Positions 36,408 to 46,191 of a stretch of DNA of 64,000 nucleotides are shown here, piece by piece (the first letter of the stretch is position 1; each line of letters opens with the position of its first letter). The stretch is from Anaerovibrio lipolyticus DSM 3074. GTDB taxonomy: Bacteria; Bacillota; Negativicutes; Selenomonadales; Selenomonadaceae. Location of the stretch: assembly GCF_900141865.1 (NCBI RefSeq), contig NZ_FQYW01000006.1, positions 62,001 through 126,000 on the forward strand, written 5' to 3'. Below the pieces are notes generated by a model. That model made no database searches and was not told where the DNA came from. It worked only from the letters and a program-made list of their open reading frames with translations. Made by a program: the position numbers and the translations under genes.

Positions 36408-38246
36408 ATGCGAAAATATCAAAAATTTTTAGCTTCAGCTATAGCCTTGATTGGGACAGGAGTTTTTATAATGCCTAATCCCCTGCCGGTACAGGCAGCT
36501 GTTATTCATACCGAGGAAATTCAGTCAGCTATTAGCATTCAATCTATGCAGAAGGTTACGGCGGTGGCGCGGGTCTATGGCAATGGTGAGCATATTGCCG
36601 AAGCTATTTTGGAATACCCAACGGTACTGTTACCATCAGCCGTAAAGCCGTCGGATTTTATGGTGGAAGGCCAAGAAATTATCGCAGTAACAGTCAACAA
36701 TAAACCAGAAATAACTGATAAAGGGAAGGCAGGGCGTTATGTCATCCTGCAATTTGTCAACCATAACAACGTCTTTGATGGTGATTTAAGCAAGAAGCCA
36801 GGACACCAGGCAAAACCAGCAGATGATAATAATGGCAAAGGTACAGATGCGCCACGACAATCCAACAGAAGGCTGCCAGATTTAACCTTGCATGTGCAGC
36901 AGGTACATCCCCTTACCGCTATTGATGGCACCACCTTTACCCCAGCGAATTTAGCGGCATCAGAAGTAAAGGAGCCAGACATAGAACTCTTCCAGCAAGA
37001 TGAGTATACAGATGAGCAGATCGGTGCAACCATTCCCTATAATCTGTACTTGCCCAAAAACTACGATCCCCAGAAAAAATATCCCCTGCTGTTTTTCGTG
37101 GCCGATGCCAGTGCCAACATCAATGCAATAAAAACGCCGTTGTTTCAGGGAAATGGTGCCACCATCTGGGCAAGCGACAATGAACAGGCCAAGCACCAGT
37201 GCATTGTCCTGGCACCACAATACACCGCCGACTTGGTGGAGAAGCTGGGTATGATGACCACCGATGAAAACGTCTGGACACCCGGACTTACTCTTGTTAC
37301 CAATTTGCTTAATTACGTAATTAACAAATACAGTGTAGACCAAAACCGTATATATGGCACCGGCCAATCACAGGGAGGTATGGCCAACATTGCCATCAGT
37401 GATAAATATCCTGATTTATTTGCTGCACAATGGCTGGTAGCTTGCCAATGGAATGTAGATGAAATGGCCGCCATGAAGGACAAGAAGCTTTGGATAACAG
37501 TATGCGAGGGGGATACCAAGGCCTTCCCCGGCATGAACGCTGCTACAAAACTTTGGGAATCCCTTGGCAGCAAGGTTTCACGAAACGAAACCTTCTGGGA
37601 CAGTCATGCCGACATGACGGAAATCAATAATAAGGTCAAAGATATGGCAGCTGCCAAGGCACCAATAAATTATTCTGTTTTTGCCGATGGCAACCACATG
37701 TATACCTGGTCATTTTCTTATAATATCGAAGCCATCCGCGACTGGCTATTTCAGCAGAGCAAAGATGACGGGCAAGGGCAACACAGCTTGCTTGCCAAAT
37801 CTTTACAGGATGCCGGCCTCACCGCCTACAAAGCCGGTGATTATAAAAAAGCACTGGAAAAATTCACAGCTGCCAACAACAAAGGACACATAAAGGCCTC
37901 CCGTTACATAGGCCTTTGCTACGAACACGGCTATGGCGTAAAAGCCAATCTCGAGGAAGCCGCCAAATGGTATGCCATTGCCGCCAAACGTGGCGATATT
38001 ACAGGCACCTATTATTTAGGACGGCTTTTCGAAACCGGCAATGGTGTTCCCCAGGATTACCGCAAGGCTTTGACCCTATATCAAAAAGCCGCCCAGCGCG
38101 GTGACATTATTGCCGCCCCAGCCATGGTGGCTCTGGGGCATATGTATGAAAGTGGCCTTGGTGTAGAAAAAAATCTGCAAAAGGCCCAGGAATGGTACAC
38201 AAAAGCAGCAGCCACCGGCTTTATAGGTGACCAAAATTTACAGTAA
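36408..38246 (+). CDS. secreted alpha/beta-hydrolase esterase with C-terminal Sel1 repeats
   Basis: 612 residues. A signal peptide (about 1-30, cut near PVQAA) implies export. Residues about 40-135 resemble the Ig-like N-terminal domain of some esterases; 185-455 form an alpha/beta hydrolase of the feruloyl-esterase/depolymerase type with nucleophile Ser in RIYGTGQSQGGMANIA, a likely acid in CEGDTKAFPG and likely catalytic His in DGNHMYTWSF. From about 465 come Sel1-like repeats (GLCYEHGYGVKANLEEAAKWY, GRLFETGNGVPQDYRKAL, GHMYESGLGVEKNLQKAQEWY), normally protein-binding. RBS GGAGG. Substrate unknown; plant-cell-wall esters or short acyl esters would suit a rumen-type anaerobe. Confidence 0.83.
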   Translation: MRKYQKFLASAIALIGTGVFIMPNPLPVQAAVIHTEEIQSAISIQSMQKVTAVARVYGNGEHIAEAILEYPTVLLPSAVKPSDFMVEGQEIIAVTVNNKPEITDKGKAGRYVILQFVNHNNVFDGDLSKKPGHQAKPADDNNGKGTDAPRQSNRRLPDLTLHVQQVHPLTAIDGTTFTPANLAASEVKEPDIELFQQDEYTDEQIGATIPYNLYLPKNYDPQKKYPLLFFVADASANINAIKTPLFQGNGATIWASDNEQAKHQCIVLAPQYTADLVEKLGMMTTDENVWTPGLTLVTNLLNYVINKYSVDQNRIYGTGQSQGGMANIAISDKYPDLFAAQWLVACQWNVDEMAAMKDKKLWITVCEGDTKAFPGMNAATKLWESLGSKVSRNETFWDSHADMTEINNKVKDMAAAKAPINYSVFADGNHMYTWSFSYNIEAIRDWLFQQSKDDGQGQHSLLAKSLQDAGLTAYKAGDYKKALEKFTAANNKGHIKASRYIGLCYEHGYGVKANLEEAAKWYAIAAKRGDITGTYYLGRLFETGNGVPQDYRKALTLYQKAAQRGDIIAAPAMVALGHMYESGLGVEKNLQKAQEWYTKAAATGFIGDQNLQ

Positions 38247-38360
38247 TAGCTTTTCGTTGTTATATGGAAAATGTTCAGTAGCTCCATTAATTAATATACT
38301 ATTCCGGCATTATCCTTTTTCTTCTGAATAAAATCGATTTTTTTCCAATTTACTGCATAA

Positions 38361-38394
38361 CAAAAGCACTCAATCCACCTTAGGATAGAGTGCT
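38361..38394 (-). terminator. intrinsic terminator after comFB
   Basis: Stem AGCACTC(T)ATCC / GGAT(T)GAGTGCT, then TTTTGTT on the minus strand. The remaining part of the 38247-38482 gap shows only a weak ACATAGCTATGT palindrome with six T that might serve the plus-strand esterase gene. Confidence 0.6.
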
Positions 38395-38482
38395 CACTCA
38401 CATAGCTATGTTTTTTATACCCACCTGATAACTCGCTAATTTATACCAAAAATTATTTACAGTATTAGAATACATTTGAACC

Positions 38483-38746
38483 TTAATGTCTTGGGTGTGC
38501 CTCCACCTGCTCAATGGCTGCAGCAATTTGTTTGACGATTTCCACTTCACTTTGGCTGTTAAAACATTCCACACGGGCAAAAACTTGTCCCTTGTCTGTT
38601 GATACATATTTAGGTGGCAAGTGATTAAGTGCCAAATTTACTATATCCGTTCTACAATTTTCACAAAAACAACATCCCGGATACTTAGGAATAAGCTCCT
38701 CAAGCTTATCCAGAACAAAGTCCTCCATGTAGTTCTTCAATACCAT
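38483..38746 (-). CDS. comFB: late competence protein ComFB family
   Basis: 87-residue protein matching the ComFB domain: LKNYMEDFVLDKLEELIPKYPG, then the Cys cluster CCFCENC, then DIVNLALNHLPPKYVST and a short polar tail. In Bacillus comFB lies between comFA and comFC and its role is unclear; cyanobacterial and other ComFB proteins have been reported as cyclic-di-nucleotide-binding. Here it stands alone next to the nuo operon. RBS GGGAGG at 9 nt. The 38747-38941 gap upstream is AT-rich and I see nothing definite in it. Confidence 0.85.
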   Translation of the reverse strand: MVLKNYMEDFVLDKLEELIPKYPGCCFCENCRTDIVNLALNHLPPKYVSTDKGQVFARVECFNSQSEVEIVKQIAAAIEQVEAHPRH

Positions 38747-38941
38747 CCCGTTAATCCTCCCTGATTAAATTAGCCATCCCTTGGCTAAGACTAATATCAA
38801 AGCTGTTAGCAATTATCCACTAACCATGATTCTAACATTATACCAATATACAGGCAATGTATTATTAATATTTATTGCAAAATATACTGTATACATATTT
38901 AGACCAAAAAAATTTATCTAAAATTGAATTTAAAGCATAAT

Positions 38942-38993
38942 AAAATAGGGTCCATGACAAGACACTTATCTCGTCACAGGCCCTATTTTTTTG
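38942..38993 (-). terminator. terminator of the nuo operon
   Basis: An 18 bp imperfect stem (AATAGGG...TGACGAG with CTTGTCA...CCCTATT) just after nuoN, followed on the minus strand by TATTTTATT; the plus strand reads into seven T, so it may act both ways. Confidence 0.8.
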
Positions 38994-39011
38994 TTATCAA
39001 TTAATATGCTC

Positions 39012-40460
39012 TTATTGTAGGAAAGTATATGCAGCCAAATTCGTAAGCTCTGCCAGCTTCTCAGGCCATACACCAAAGAGAATAGTAGCGATGACGCTCA
39101 ATACAGCGGCAGCCCTAACTGCACCGCTAATATGAAGCTCCTTGCCATCACCCTCAGCCAGATACATAGCCTTGGCTACCTGTAAATAGTAGTAAACGGA
39201 AATCATGGACATTATAAAGCCCACAAAGGCCAGCCACAAATACCCCTGATTTACTACAGCTGTAAAGAGATACAGTTTTCCGGCAAAGCCAGCTGTAGGA
39301 GGAATACCCGCCATGGACAGCAAGGAAATGGTCATGACAGCCGCCAGAACAGGAGCCGACTTGGCAAGCCCAGCCAATGACTTGTAATCAGATCCCCCAC
39401 GCTGCTGTTCCACCACTGTAAGAGCCGTAAAGGCACCTACATTGGCAAATACGTACAGCATACCGTAGAACATTACAGCCTTCATGCCAGGATAATCCGC
39501 AGATACCATACCCACCATCATATAGCCTGCCTGAGCAATAGATGAATAGGCCAGCATACGCTTCACATCATTCTGACGGATAGCCATAATGTTACCACCA
39601 ATCATACATACTGCAGACAGTACTGCCAAAATTGGCAGCCAGTAGAAGCCAATCAATGGGAAGGCCACATAGATTACCCGCATGAACACCGCAATCCCCG
39701 CAGCCTTGGAACCCATGGCCAGCATGGCCGTAATCGGTGTTGGTGCCCCCTGATATACATCAGGAGCCCACATGTGGAACGGAATAACTGACAGCTTGAA
39801 GAAGAAGCCAATCATTATCATAGTGGCTCCTGCAAGCCCTGCAGCGGTAAACAGATGCTGGTTGTGGAACATCTCATAAAACTGCACTGTGCCGGTAGAA
39901 CCATATACCAAGCTGATACCATAAAGCATGATGGCCGTAGATACTGATCCAACCACCAGATACTTTACGGCAGCCTCAGAGGAATTCACGGAAGAAATCC
40001 TTGCACCAACCAAAATATAGAAGGAAATGGTCATAAGCTCCAGCCCAATGAAGGCAGTCAAGAAATCATTGGCAGAAGCAAGAACGCACATACCGAGAAG
40101 TGCTGTCATCAGGAGAGCATAAAACTCACCCTTGTAACGAAGCACCGTCTGCATATAATCCATGGAAAACAGCAACGTAAACACAGTGGCTACCATAAAT
40201 AACTGTTTAAAGAACAAAGAATAGTTATCCACGATATACATCATATCCATGAAATATCTTGTAGTTGCTGAACCATCGGCCACAGCAGTTTCCGGTACAT
40301 ACATGGAAAACATATACAGAACCCATCCGGTTAGGGCAAATACCAGAACCCCACCAATGCTCTTGCGGGACTCATTCTTAGGTAATACCAGGTCCATAAC
40401 AATAGCAAAAAGGCCAAGGACCAAAATGAAAATTTCTGTACTAATAGCTTCAAAATTCAT
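39012..40460 (-). CDS. nuoN: NADH-quinone oxidoreductase-type subunit N
   Basis: Antiporter-like proton channel subunit of complex I. 482 residues, about 14 membrane helices, with GLELMTISFYILVG, the PFHMWAPDVYQGAPTPITAMLAMGSKAAG block and the lysine-bearing region around TMISLLSMAGIPPTAGFAGK (here MTISLLSMAGIPPTAGF). Starts by TAATG overlap with the nuoM stop. Last gene of the operon. Confidence 0.95.
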   Translation of the reverse strand: MNFEAISTEIFILVLGLFAIVMDLVLPKNESRKSIGGVLVFALTGWVLYMFSMYVPETAVADGSATTRYFMDMMYIVDNYSLFFKQLFMVATVFTLLFSMDYMQTVLRYKGEFYALLMTALLGMCVLASANDFLTAFIGLELMTISFYILVGARISSVNSSEAAVKYLVVGSVSTAIMLYGISLVYGSTGTVQFYEMFHNQHLFTAAGLAGATMIMIGFFFKLSVIPFHMWAPDVYQGAPTPITAMLAMGSKAAGIAVFMRVIYVAFPLIGFYWLPILAVLSAVCMIGGNIMAIRQNDVKRMLAYSSIAQAGYMMVGMVSADYPGMKAVMFYGMLYVFANVGAFTALTVVEQQRGGSDYKSLAGLAKSAPVLAAVMTISLLSMAGIPPTAGFAGKLYLFTAVVNQGYLWLAFVGFIMSMISVYYYLQVAKAMYLAEGDGKELHISGAVRAAAVLSVIATILFGVWPEKLAELTNLAAYTFLQ

Positions 40461-41995
40461 TATCTGATCCCTCCTATGAACCCAGGTACTTCTGCGATGC
40501 GGTCAAGCAATGGCATCAGCTGCTCTGTACCGGAGCCAACCATCCCCATAAGAACCTGTGGGAATATACCAAAGCCAACCAGTGCAATACCCAGAATTAC
40601 CAGTGGCATCATCTCCACGCCTCTGGCATCCTTATATCTGTCAAACTTGGAATCCCTTGGTCCAAACAGCACCTTCGCCAATACACGCAGGGTGTAAAGA
40701 GCGGTGAAGATTATACCGGAAATTGCCAGAATAGCAAAAACAGGATATACGCTGAAGGAACCGACGAAAATTGTAAACTCCGGAATGAAGCCGATGAGAC
40801 CTGGCAGCCCCAAAGATGCCATACCAGCCAGCATAAAGCCGGTGGCTACACGAGGCATCTGATGAGCCAGACCACGGAGCTCAGTAACGCTTCTCATATG
40901 AGTCTTTTCATATACAAAGCCAATCATGGAGAAGAACAGGGCACTCATTACACCATGAGCCACCATGTTGGCCACAGCACCGCTTACAGATACCACATTA
41001 AGGCAAGCAAAACCAAGAAGAACATAACCCATGTGTGATACAGAGGAATAACCGATTACATACTTCAAATCCTTTTGAGCAAGTGCTATATATGCGGCAT
41101 ACATTACATTTATGATGGCCAGAGCCGCAATAACCGGAGCCCAGAATCTGGCACCCAATGGAAGCACCAGAAGACCAAGACGGATAAGACCATAGCCACC
41201 GATTTTCTTAAGCACGCCAGCATGAATCATAGAAACCGCAGTTGGTGCACCAGCATAACCATCTGGAGACCATCTGTGGAAAGGGAACATGGAAAGCAGT
41301 GAACCAAAGCCCAGGAGCAGCAACAAGAAGGCAAAAATCTGGAATTCCTCACTGAGGAGACCATTCTGACCTGCCACAGCCAATGCCTGCATATCAAAGG
41401 TTCTGAAGCCAACCACATCACCCACAGTAAGATAAAGGGCAACTACACCCACCAGCATAAAAGCAGATCCCATCAAAAGATAAATGGTGAGCTTCATACC
41501 AGCATATTCCTTTGAAACCCTCTTGGTGGAGCCCCAAATAATTACCATGATGTAAATTGGAATAACCACTACCTCATAGCAAAGGAGGAATATAAACAGA
41601 TCGGTTGCAATAAAGGTACCCGTTACACCTGCAATGAGAATCATCAGCAGAATGTAAAATTCCTTTGGGCGATTGGTAATATTCCAGGAGCTGTACACTG
41701 CCGCCAACCCAATGAGATCTGTGAGCAACAGCATAGGAAGGGAAATCCCATCTACACCTAATGCGTAGTGAACACCTAAATCCTTAATCCAGGGAATACT
41801 TTCGGTAAACTGCATGCCCCCTGCTGTCATATCATAGCTAAAGAAAGCATACAAGGTAAGAGCCAATGCCACAGTCATGGCTGAAGCAGCAATAACCCTT
41901 ACGGACTGTGCTGCCTTTGGAGAGACAAAGCACAGAATTACAGCAGCGCAGATAGGTGCCAGCAGGACTGCTGATAACAAAGGAAAGCTAGTCAT
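40460..41995 (-). CDS. nuoM: NADH-quinone oxidoreductase-type subunit M
   Basis: Antiporter-like proton channel subunit, 511 residues and about 14 membrane helices. Seen: YALGVDGISLPMLLLTDLIGL, LLCYEVVVIPIYIMVIIWG with the conserved Glu, FPFHRWSPDGYAGAPTAVSMIHAGVLKKIGGYGLIR and YSSVSHMGYVLLG. One-base TAATG overlaps on both sides with nuoL and nuoN. Confidence 0.95.
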   Translation of the reverse strand: MTSFPLLSAVLLAPICAAVILCFVSPKAAQSVRVIAASAMTVALALTLYAFFSYDMTAGGMQFTESIPWIKDLGVHYALGVDGISLPMLLLTDLIGLAAVYSSWNITNRPKEFYILLMILIAGVTGTFIATDLFIFLLCYEVVVIPIYIMVIIWGSTKRVSKEYAGMKLTIYLLMGSAFMLVGVVALYLTVGDVVGFRTFDMQALAVAGQNGLLSEEFQIFAFLLLLLGFGSLLSMFPFHRWSPDGYAGAPTAVSMIHAGVLKKIGGYGLIRLGLLVLPLGARFWAPVIAALAIINVMYAAYIALAQKDLKYVIGYSSVSHMGYVLLGFACLNVVSVSGAVANMVAHGVMSALFFSMIGFVYEKTHMRSVTELRGLAHQMPRVATGFMLAGMASLGLPGLIGFIPEFTIFVGSFSVYPVFAILAISGIIFTALYTLRVLAKVLFGPRDSKFDRYKDARGVEMMPLVILGIALVGFGIFPQVLMGMVGSGTEQLMPLLDRIAEVPGFIGGIR

Positions 41996-43893
41996 TACAA
42001 TGCACCTCCCAGAACTGCCAAAAAGTAGAGGCTATAAGCCACAAGGATTACCACACCACAGATGAAGACCCCGGAATAATGCTGGGCCTGTCCATTTTGT
42101 GCCTTGCTTAAAATCCAGCTGATGCCCCCTACCAGATGAGCCAGACCGTTGACAATGCCATCAACGATGTAGATATCAATCCAGTAGAATACCTTGGCAA
42201 CGCCATCTACAAATACCTTGATAAGGGCTTCATAGATTTCGTCAATATAGAATTTGTTATAGCTTAATTTGTAAAGAATACCCGTTTTCTCCGCTATTGT
42301 ATCGGAGCTCCAACGCTTGGCCACATAAATGTTCCATGCAATGCCGAAAGCAATGAAGGAAAGAATAGTGGAGGAAACAGCAATAGTCATATCAATACCG
42401 GCTTCATGAGGATGGCCGAAGCGTACCCACTCCCCAAAGCCCTCCAGATGCCCCCAAAGACCACTGACAACTGCCAAGGCTGCCAAAACAATCAATGGGA
42501 ACAGCATAAACTTTGATGGTTCATGGGCATGCTCATAAGATTCCTCGTTGGCAGGGTCAGCACAGAAGGTTACAAACAGCAGACGGGCCATATAGAAGGC
42601 CGTCATAAAAGCTGTTAAAGTAGCCAGCACATAAAGAGGTGTGCTCACCTGAGCTGCAGCCAGCAGGATTTCATCCTTGGAGAAGAAGCCTGCAAAAGGC
42701 GGGATACCGGCAATAGCCAACACACCAATGGTCATGGTGGCAAAGGTTATCGGCATCTTCTTTCTCAGGCCGCCCATTTTAAAGATATTTGCCTCATCCG
42801 CCATGGCGTGCATTACTGCACCAGCACAGAGGAATAACAGTGCTTTAAAGAAAGCATGGGTCATCAAGTGGAAGAAGGAGGCAGTAAGGGAACCAACTCC
42901 CAGAGCCAACATCATGTAGCCCAGCTGACTTATAGTGGAATATGCCAAAATACGCTTTATGGCAGTCTGGGTAAAGGCTATGCTGGCAGCAAAGAAGGCT
43001 GTGAAGCCGCCCACCCAGGCTATAACATTCATAACACAAGGCAGCTCGGTGAACATGAAGAAGGCACGTCCTACCAAATATACACCGGCAACAACCATGG
43101 TTGCTGCATGAATCAGTGCAGATACAGGAGTAGGACCCTCCATGGCATCAGGCAGCCACACATGAAGTGGGAACTGACCAGATTTGCCAATAGGACCAAC
43201 AAATACCAGCAGGGCAATGACTGTCATCAAGCCAGTGCCAGCCATAGAAATGTAGGCTGGAATTATCTCCCTAAGCTCCATGAAATCAAGAGTTCCAAAG
43301 TTAATCTGTAACAGGAGAATACCAAGGAGCAAGCCAAAGTCACCCACACGGGTAGTCATAAAGGCCTTCTTGGCAGCTTCCCTTGCAGAAACCTTGTAAT
43401 AATAGAAACCGATTAACAGATAGGAGCAAAGACCAACCAGCTCCCAGAATACATACATCTGAAGGAAGTTTACTGCCAATACCAGTCCCAGCATGGAAGC
43501 GGCAAACAGCGAAAGGAATGCAAAGAACCGTCCGTAGCCCTTATCCCCTTTCATATATCCCACAGAATATATCTGAACCAGCAATGATACTGTGGAAACC
43601 ACCATCAGCATCATGGCCGTCAGCGGATCAATAAGAACACCCATGGAAATGCTGACGCTACCAATATGCATCCAGTTCAACTGCTGCACAAAAGGCTGCT
43701 CAACACTGATTCCATAATTTACCAAGGCATAGGTAACACCGGAGGAAAGCAAAAAGCTAATAAAGCTCATGCAAACAGCAATAGCTGCTGACAGCTTTCC
43801 GTAGGAGCGGGTTATCATGCCAATAATGACAAAGGCCATTGCCGGTAACAGAGGAATCAGCCAGGCATGTTCAAGTGCAAAATCATAAAACAT
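41995..43893 (-). CDS. nuoL: NADH-quinone oxidoreductase-type subunit L
   Basis: Largest antiporter-like proton channel subunit, 632 residues, with about 16 membrane helices and the long lateral helix region near the C-terminus. Seen: FAFLSLFAASMLGLVLAVNFLQMYVFWELVGLCSYLLIGFYY, GKSGQFPLHVWLPDAMEGPTPVSALIHAATMVVAGVYLV and YSTISQLGYMMLALG. Starts 14 nt after nuoK. Confidence 0.96.
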   Translation of the reverse strand: MFYDFALEHAWLIPLLPAMAFVIIGMITRSYGKLSAAIAVCMSFISFLLSSGVTYALVNYGISVEQPFVQQLNWMHIGSVSISMGVLIDPLTAMMLMVVSTVSLLVQIYSVGYMKGDKGYGRFFAFLSLFAASMLGLVLAVNFLQMYVFWELVGLCSYLLIGFYYYKVSAREAAKKAFMTTRVGDFGLLLGILLLQINFGTLDFMELREIIPAYISMAGTGLMTVIALLVFVGPIGKSGQFPLHVWLPDAMEGPTPVSALIHAATMVVAGVYLVGRAFFMFTELPCVMNVIAWVGGFTAFFAASIAFTQTAIKRILAYSTISQLGYMMLALGVGSLTASFFHLMTHAFFKALLFLCAGAVMHAMADEANIFKMGGLRKKMPITFATMTIGVLAIAGIPPFAGFFSKDEILLAAAQVSTPLYVLATLTAFMTAFYMARLLFVTFCADPANEESYEHAHEPSKFMLFPLIVLAALAVVSGLWGHLEGFGEWVRFGHPHEAGIDMTIAVSSTILSFIAFGIAWNIYVAKRWSSDTIAEKTGILYKLSYNKFYIDEIYEALIKVFVDGVAKVFYWIDIYIVDGIVNGLAHLVGGISWILSKAQNGQAQHYSGVFICGVVILVAYSLYFLAVLGGAL

Positions 43894-43906
43894 CTTAAAC
43901 TCCCCC

Positions 43907-44218
43907 TTATCCCTTCATATTATCCAGCTCATCCACATTGATAGTTAATCTGTCATTGTAGATGCGATAAGCCAGCGCCACACCAATTGCCACCTCAGCT
44001 ACGCCCACGGTAATGGCAAAAACTGTCATCAGCTGACCTGTCAGGTCTGAAACAACAGTGAAGCGGTTGAAGGCAACAAAATTGATATTTACGGCATTAA
44101 GCATAAGCTCAATACCCATGAGAATTGCAATAATATTACGCTTTGCCAGCGCTCCGTAAAGGCCAATGGAAAACAGCATTGCAGCCAGGAGCAGGCAATG
44201 ACCCAATCCGATACTCAT
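43907..44218 (-). CDS. nuoK: NADH-quinone oxidoreductase-type subunit K
   Basis: Small membrane subunit next to the quinone tunnel, 103 residues, three helices, with IGLYGALAKRNIIAILMGIELMLNAVNINFVAF carrying the conserved Glu. ATGA overlap with nuoJ. Confidence 0.95.
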   Translation of the reverse strand: MSIGLGHCLLLAAMLFSIGLYGALAKRNIIAILMGIELMLNAVNINFVAFNRFTVVSDLTGQLMTVFAITVGVAEVAIGVALAYRIYNDRLTINVDELDNMKG

Positions 44219-44718
44219 GCTTCTCCATCCCCCTTCGCCAAGATAATAGCTCCCACAAGGGCAGCCAACAGCAGCGTTGCTGCAATTTCAAATGGCAGGA
44301 TATACTTGTTCAGCATCATATCCGCCAGTTCGTTGACAGTATCAGGAGAAACGTAGCCACCGGCAGGAGCTGGTGTAGAAATCACCACACCAATCATCAC
44401 CAGAACAAACAGTCCCGCACCGCCTAATGCCAGAATTGTGTTGTTGTTAAATGGGTTCCCCGGAGGTCCGTCATGACGCTTGGTAAGCATGACACCCATT
44501 ACCACCAGAATTGCTACACCACCGGAGTACAGCATAAACTCCATGGCCCCCAGAAAATCAGCATCCAGATAAAAGAACAGCATACCAACACCGATAAAGC
44601 AGGCAGTCATCAAAAGTGCGCTGTGAACCAGATTACGGCTCATTACAACCCCCAAAGCTGTACCCAAAATCACCATGGCCATTGCGTAGAACACCAGGGT
44701 ACTAATCATTTCATTCAT
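44215..44718 (-). CDS. nuoJ: NADH-quinone oxidoreductase-type subunit J
   Basis: Membrane subunit of 167 residues and five helices: MSRNLVHSALLMTACFIGVGMLFFYLDADFLGAMEFMLYSGGVAILVVMGVML is the conserved block. AGGAGGGG stands 5 nt before the ATG, inside the 3' end of nuoI with which it overlaps by 8 nt. Confidence 0.94.
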   Translation of the reverse strand: MNEMISTLVFYAMAMVILGTALGVVMSRNLVHSALLMTACFIGVGMLFFYLDADFLGAMEFMLYSGGVAILVVMGVMLTKRHDGPPGNPFNNNTILALGGAGLFVLVMIGVVISTPAPAGGYVSPDTVNELADMMLNKYILPFEIAATLLLAALVGAIILAKGDGEA

Positions 44719-45118
44719 TATTACCCCTCCTGTTCCGAGCCTCTACCAATGCATCATAGGTCATGTCCTCCTTGAAATAAGAAGCGAATTCATAGTTCTT
44801 ATCCCAAGTAATTGCCTTGGTAGGACATGCCTCAATGCACAAATCACAATACATACAACGGCCAATCTGGTGAATATAGGATTCCATGTGACGTTTTTTA
44901 TTTTCGTCCACGGACACCGTAAGATCCAGTGCCGCATTTGGACAGCCTATGGCACACAGCTTGCAGCCGATACATTTTTCTTCATCAAATGCCAGATGAC
45001 CACCACGGAAGCGTTCAGTCATTGGCAGCTTTTCTTCAGGATAATAAACGGTTTCCTTCTTGCCAAACCAGTGGCCCCAGGTAACCTTCATTCCTGTAAT
45101 AAGTCCTTTGCCCCACAT
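44711..45118 (-). CDS. nuoI: NADH-quinone oxidoreductase-type subunit I, 2x[4Fe-4S] ferredoxin-like
   Basis: Carries electrons to NuoB through two [4Fe-4S] clusters: CIGCKLCAIGCPNAAL and CMYCDLCIEACPTKAI. 135 residues when started at the ATG of MWGKGLITG, which has AGGAGG 7 nt upstream; an in-frame upstream ATG lacks one. In a complex without NuoEFG this subunit is the natural docking point for the electron donor, e.g. ferredoxin; that is inference. Confidence 0.94.
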   Translation of the reverse strand: MWGKGLITGMKVTWGHWFGKKETVYYPEEKLPMTERFRGGHLAFDEEKCIGCKLCAIGCPNAALDLTVSVDENKKRHMESYIHQIGRCMYCDLCIEACPTKAITWDKNYEFASYFKEDMTYDALVEARNRRGNNE

Positions 45119-45132
45119 AATGAAGCCTCCTA

Positions 45133-46170
45133 TCACATTACATTGTAAACATAGATACCAACACCAGTCAGCAGTACGTTAATAAGAGCGATTGGCAGCA
45201 GCACCTTCCAGCCGAAGGACAGCATGCTGTCCACTCTGGCACGAGGGAAGGTCCAACCCACCCACTGATAAAACAGTACACATAAAAGGGTCTTTATCCA
45301 GAACCAGCAGAATCCCGGCAGGAAATCAGGGCCGTGCCAGCCTCCCAGGAACAGGGTCGTGGTTAAAATACCAATGCACATGAGATTTGAAAACTCAGCC
45401 AGGAAAAACAGAGCCCAGCGCATACCAGTATACTCCGTAAACGGACCGGCAATAATCTCAGATTCACCCTCTACAATGTTGAACGGAGGACGGTTGCTCT
45501 CTACAAGAGCAGTAACAATATAAATGAGGAATGCCAATGGCTGCAGCACGATAAACCAAACGTCGCTTTGAGCCTCCACAATGGCACTCATTTTCAAAGA
45601 ACCAGTAATCATTACGATACCCATAAGGGCGAATACCATAGGTACCTCATAGCCCAGCATCTGAGCTACAGTACGCATACCACCTATCAGGGAGTATTTG
45701 CTGTTTGAGGAGTAGCCGCCCATGAGAAATGGCAAAATGGTCTGGGAAGTTATGGCAATAAGCAGGAACAAGCCCACATTAACATCTGCCAATATAACGC
45801 CATCATCAAATGGGAAGAAGGCATAAATCAATGCAGATGGTACCAACAAAAGGATTGGGGATAACACCCAAAGCCACTTATCAATACCACGTGGAACAAT
45901 GTCCTCCTTGTCCATCAGCTTAAGCATATCTGCCACAGACTGAAGCAAACCACCGGGACCTACCCGGTTTGGTCCGATACGAACCTGGATAAATGCGCAG
46001 ATTTTTCTTTCTCCAAGGGTAAATACCAAGGCTGAGGTAGCCATAATCAAAAGGAGAATCGTTGCGCATATTATCGTCATAAGAAGATCTACTAAAATAG
46101 GAACGCCTATCAATGACGTCAGAATTTCTCTAAGGGACTGCCCCAAAGAGTAAAGAATTCCGCTATGCAT
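45133..46170 (-). CDS. nuoH: NADH-quinone oxidoreductase-type subunit H
   Basis: Membrane subunit forming the quinone tunnel with NuoB and NuoD. 345 residues, eight to nine helices, with GERKICAFIQVRIGPNRVGPGGLLQSVADMLKLMDKED, VESNRPPFNIVEGESEIIAGPFTEYTGMRWALFFLAEF and FPRARVDSMLSFGWKVLLPIAL. It lies 21 nt after nuoD. Confidence 0.96.
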   Translation of the reverse strand: MHSGILYSLGQSLREILTSLIGVPILVDLLMTIICATILLLIMATSALVFTLGERKICAFIQVRIGPNRVGPGGLLQSVADMLKLMDKEDIVPRGIDKWLWVLSPILLLVPSALIYAFFPFDDGVILADVNVGLFLLIAITSQTILPFLMGGYSSNSKYSLIGGMRTVAQMLGYEVPMVFALMGIVMITGSLKMSAIVEAQSDVWFIVLQPLAFLIYIVTALVESNRPPFNIVEGESEIIAGPFTEYTGMRWALFFLAEFSNLMCIGILTTTLFLGGWHGPDFLPGFCWFWIKTLLCVLFYQWVGWTFPRARVDSMLSFGWKVLLPIALINVLLTGVGIYVYNVM

Positions 46171-46191
46171 ATTTCCACCTGCCTATCTGTA

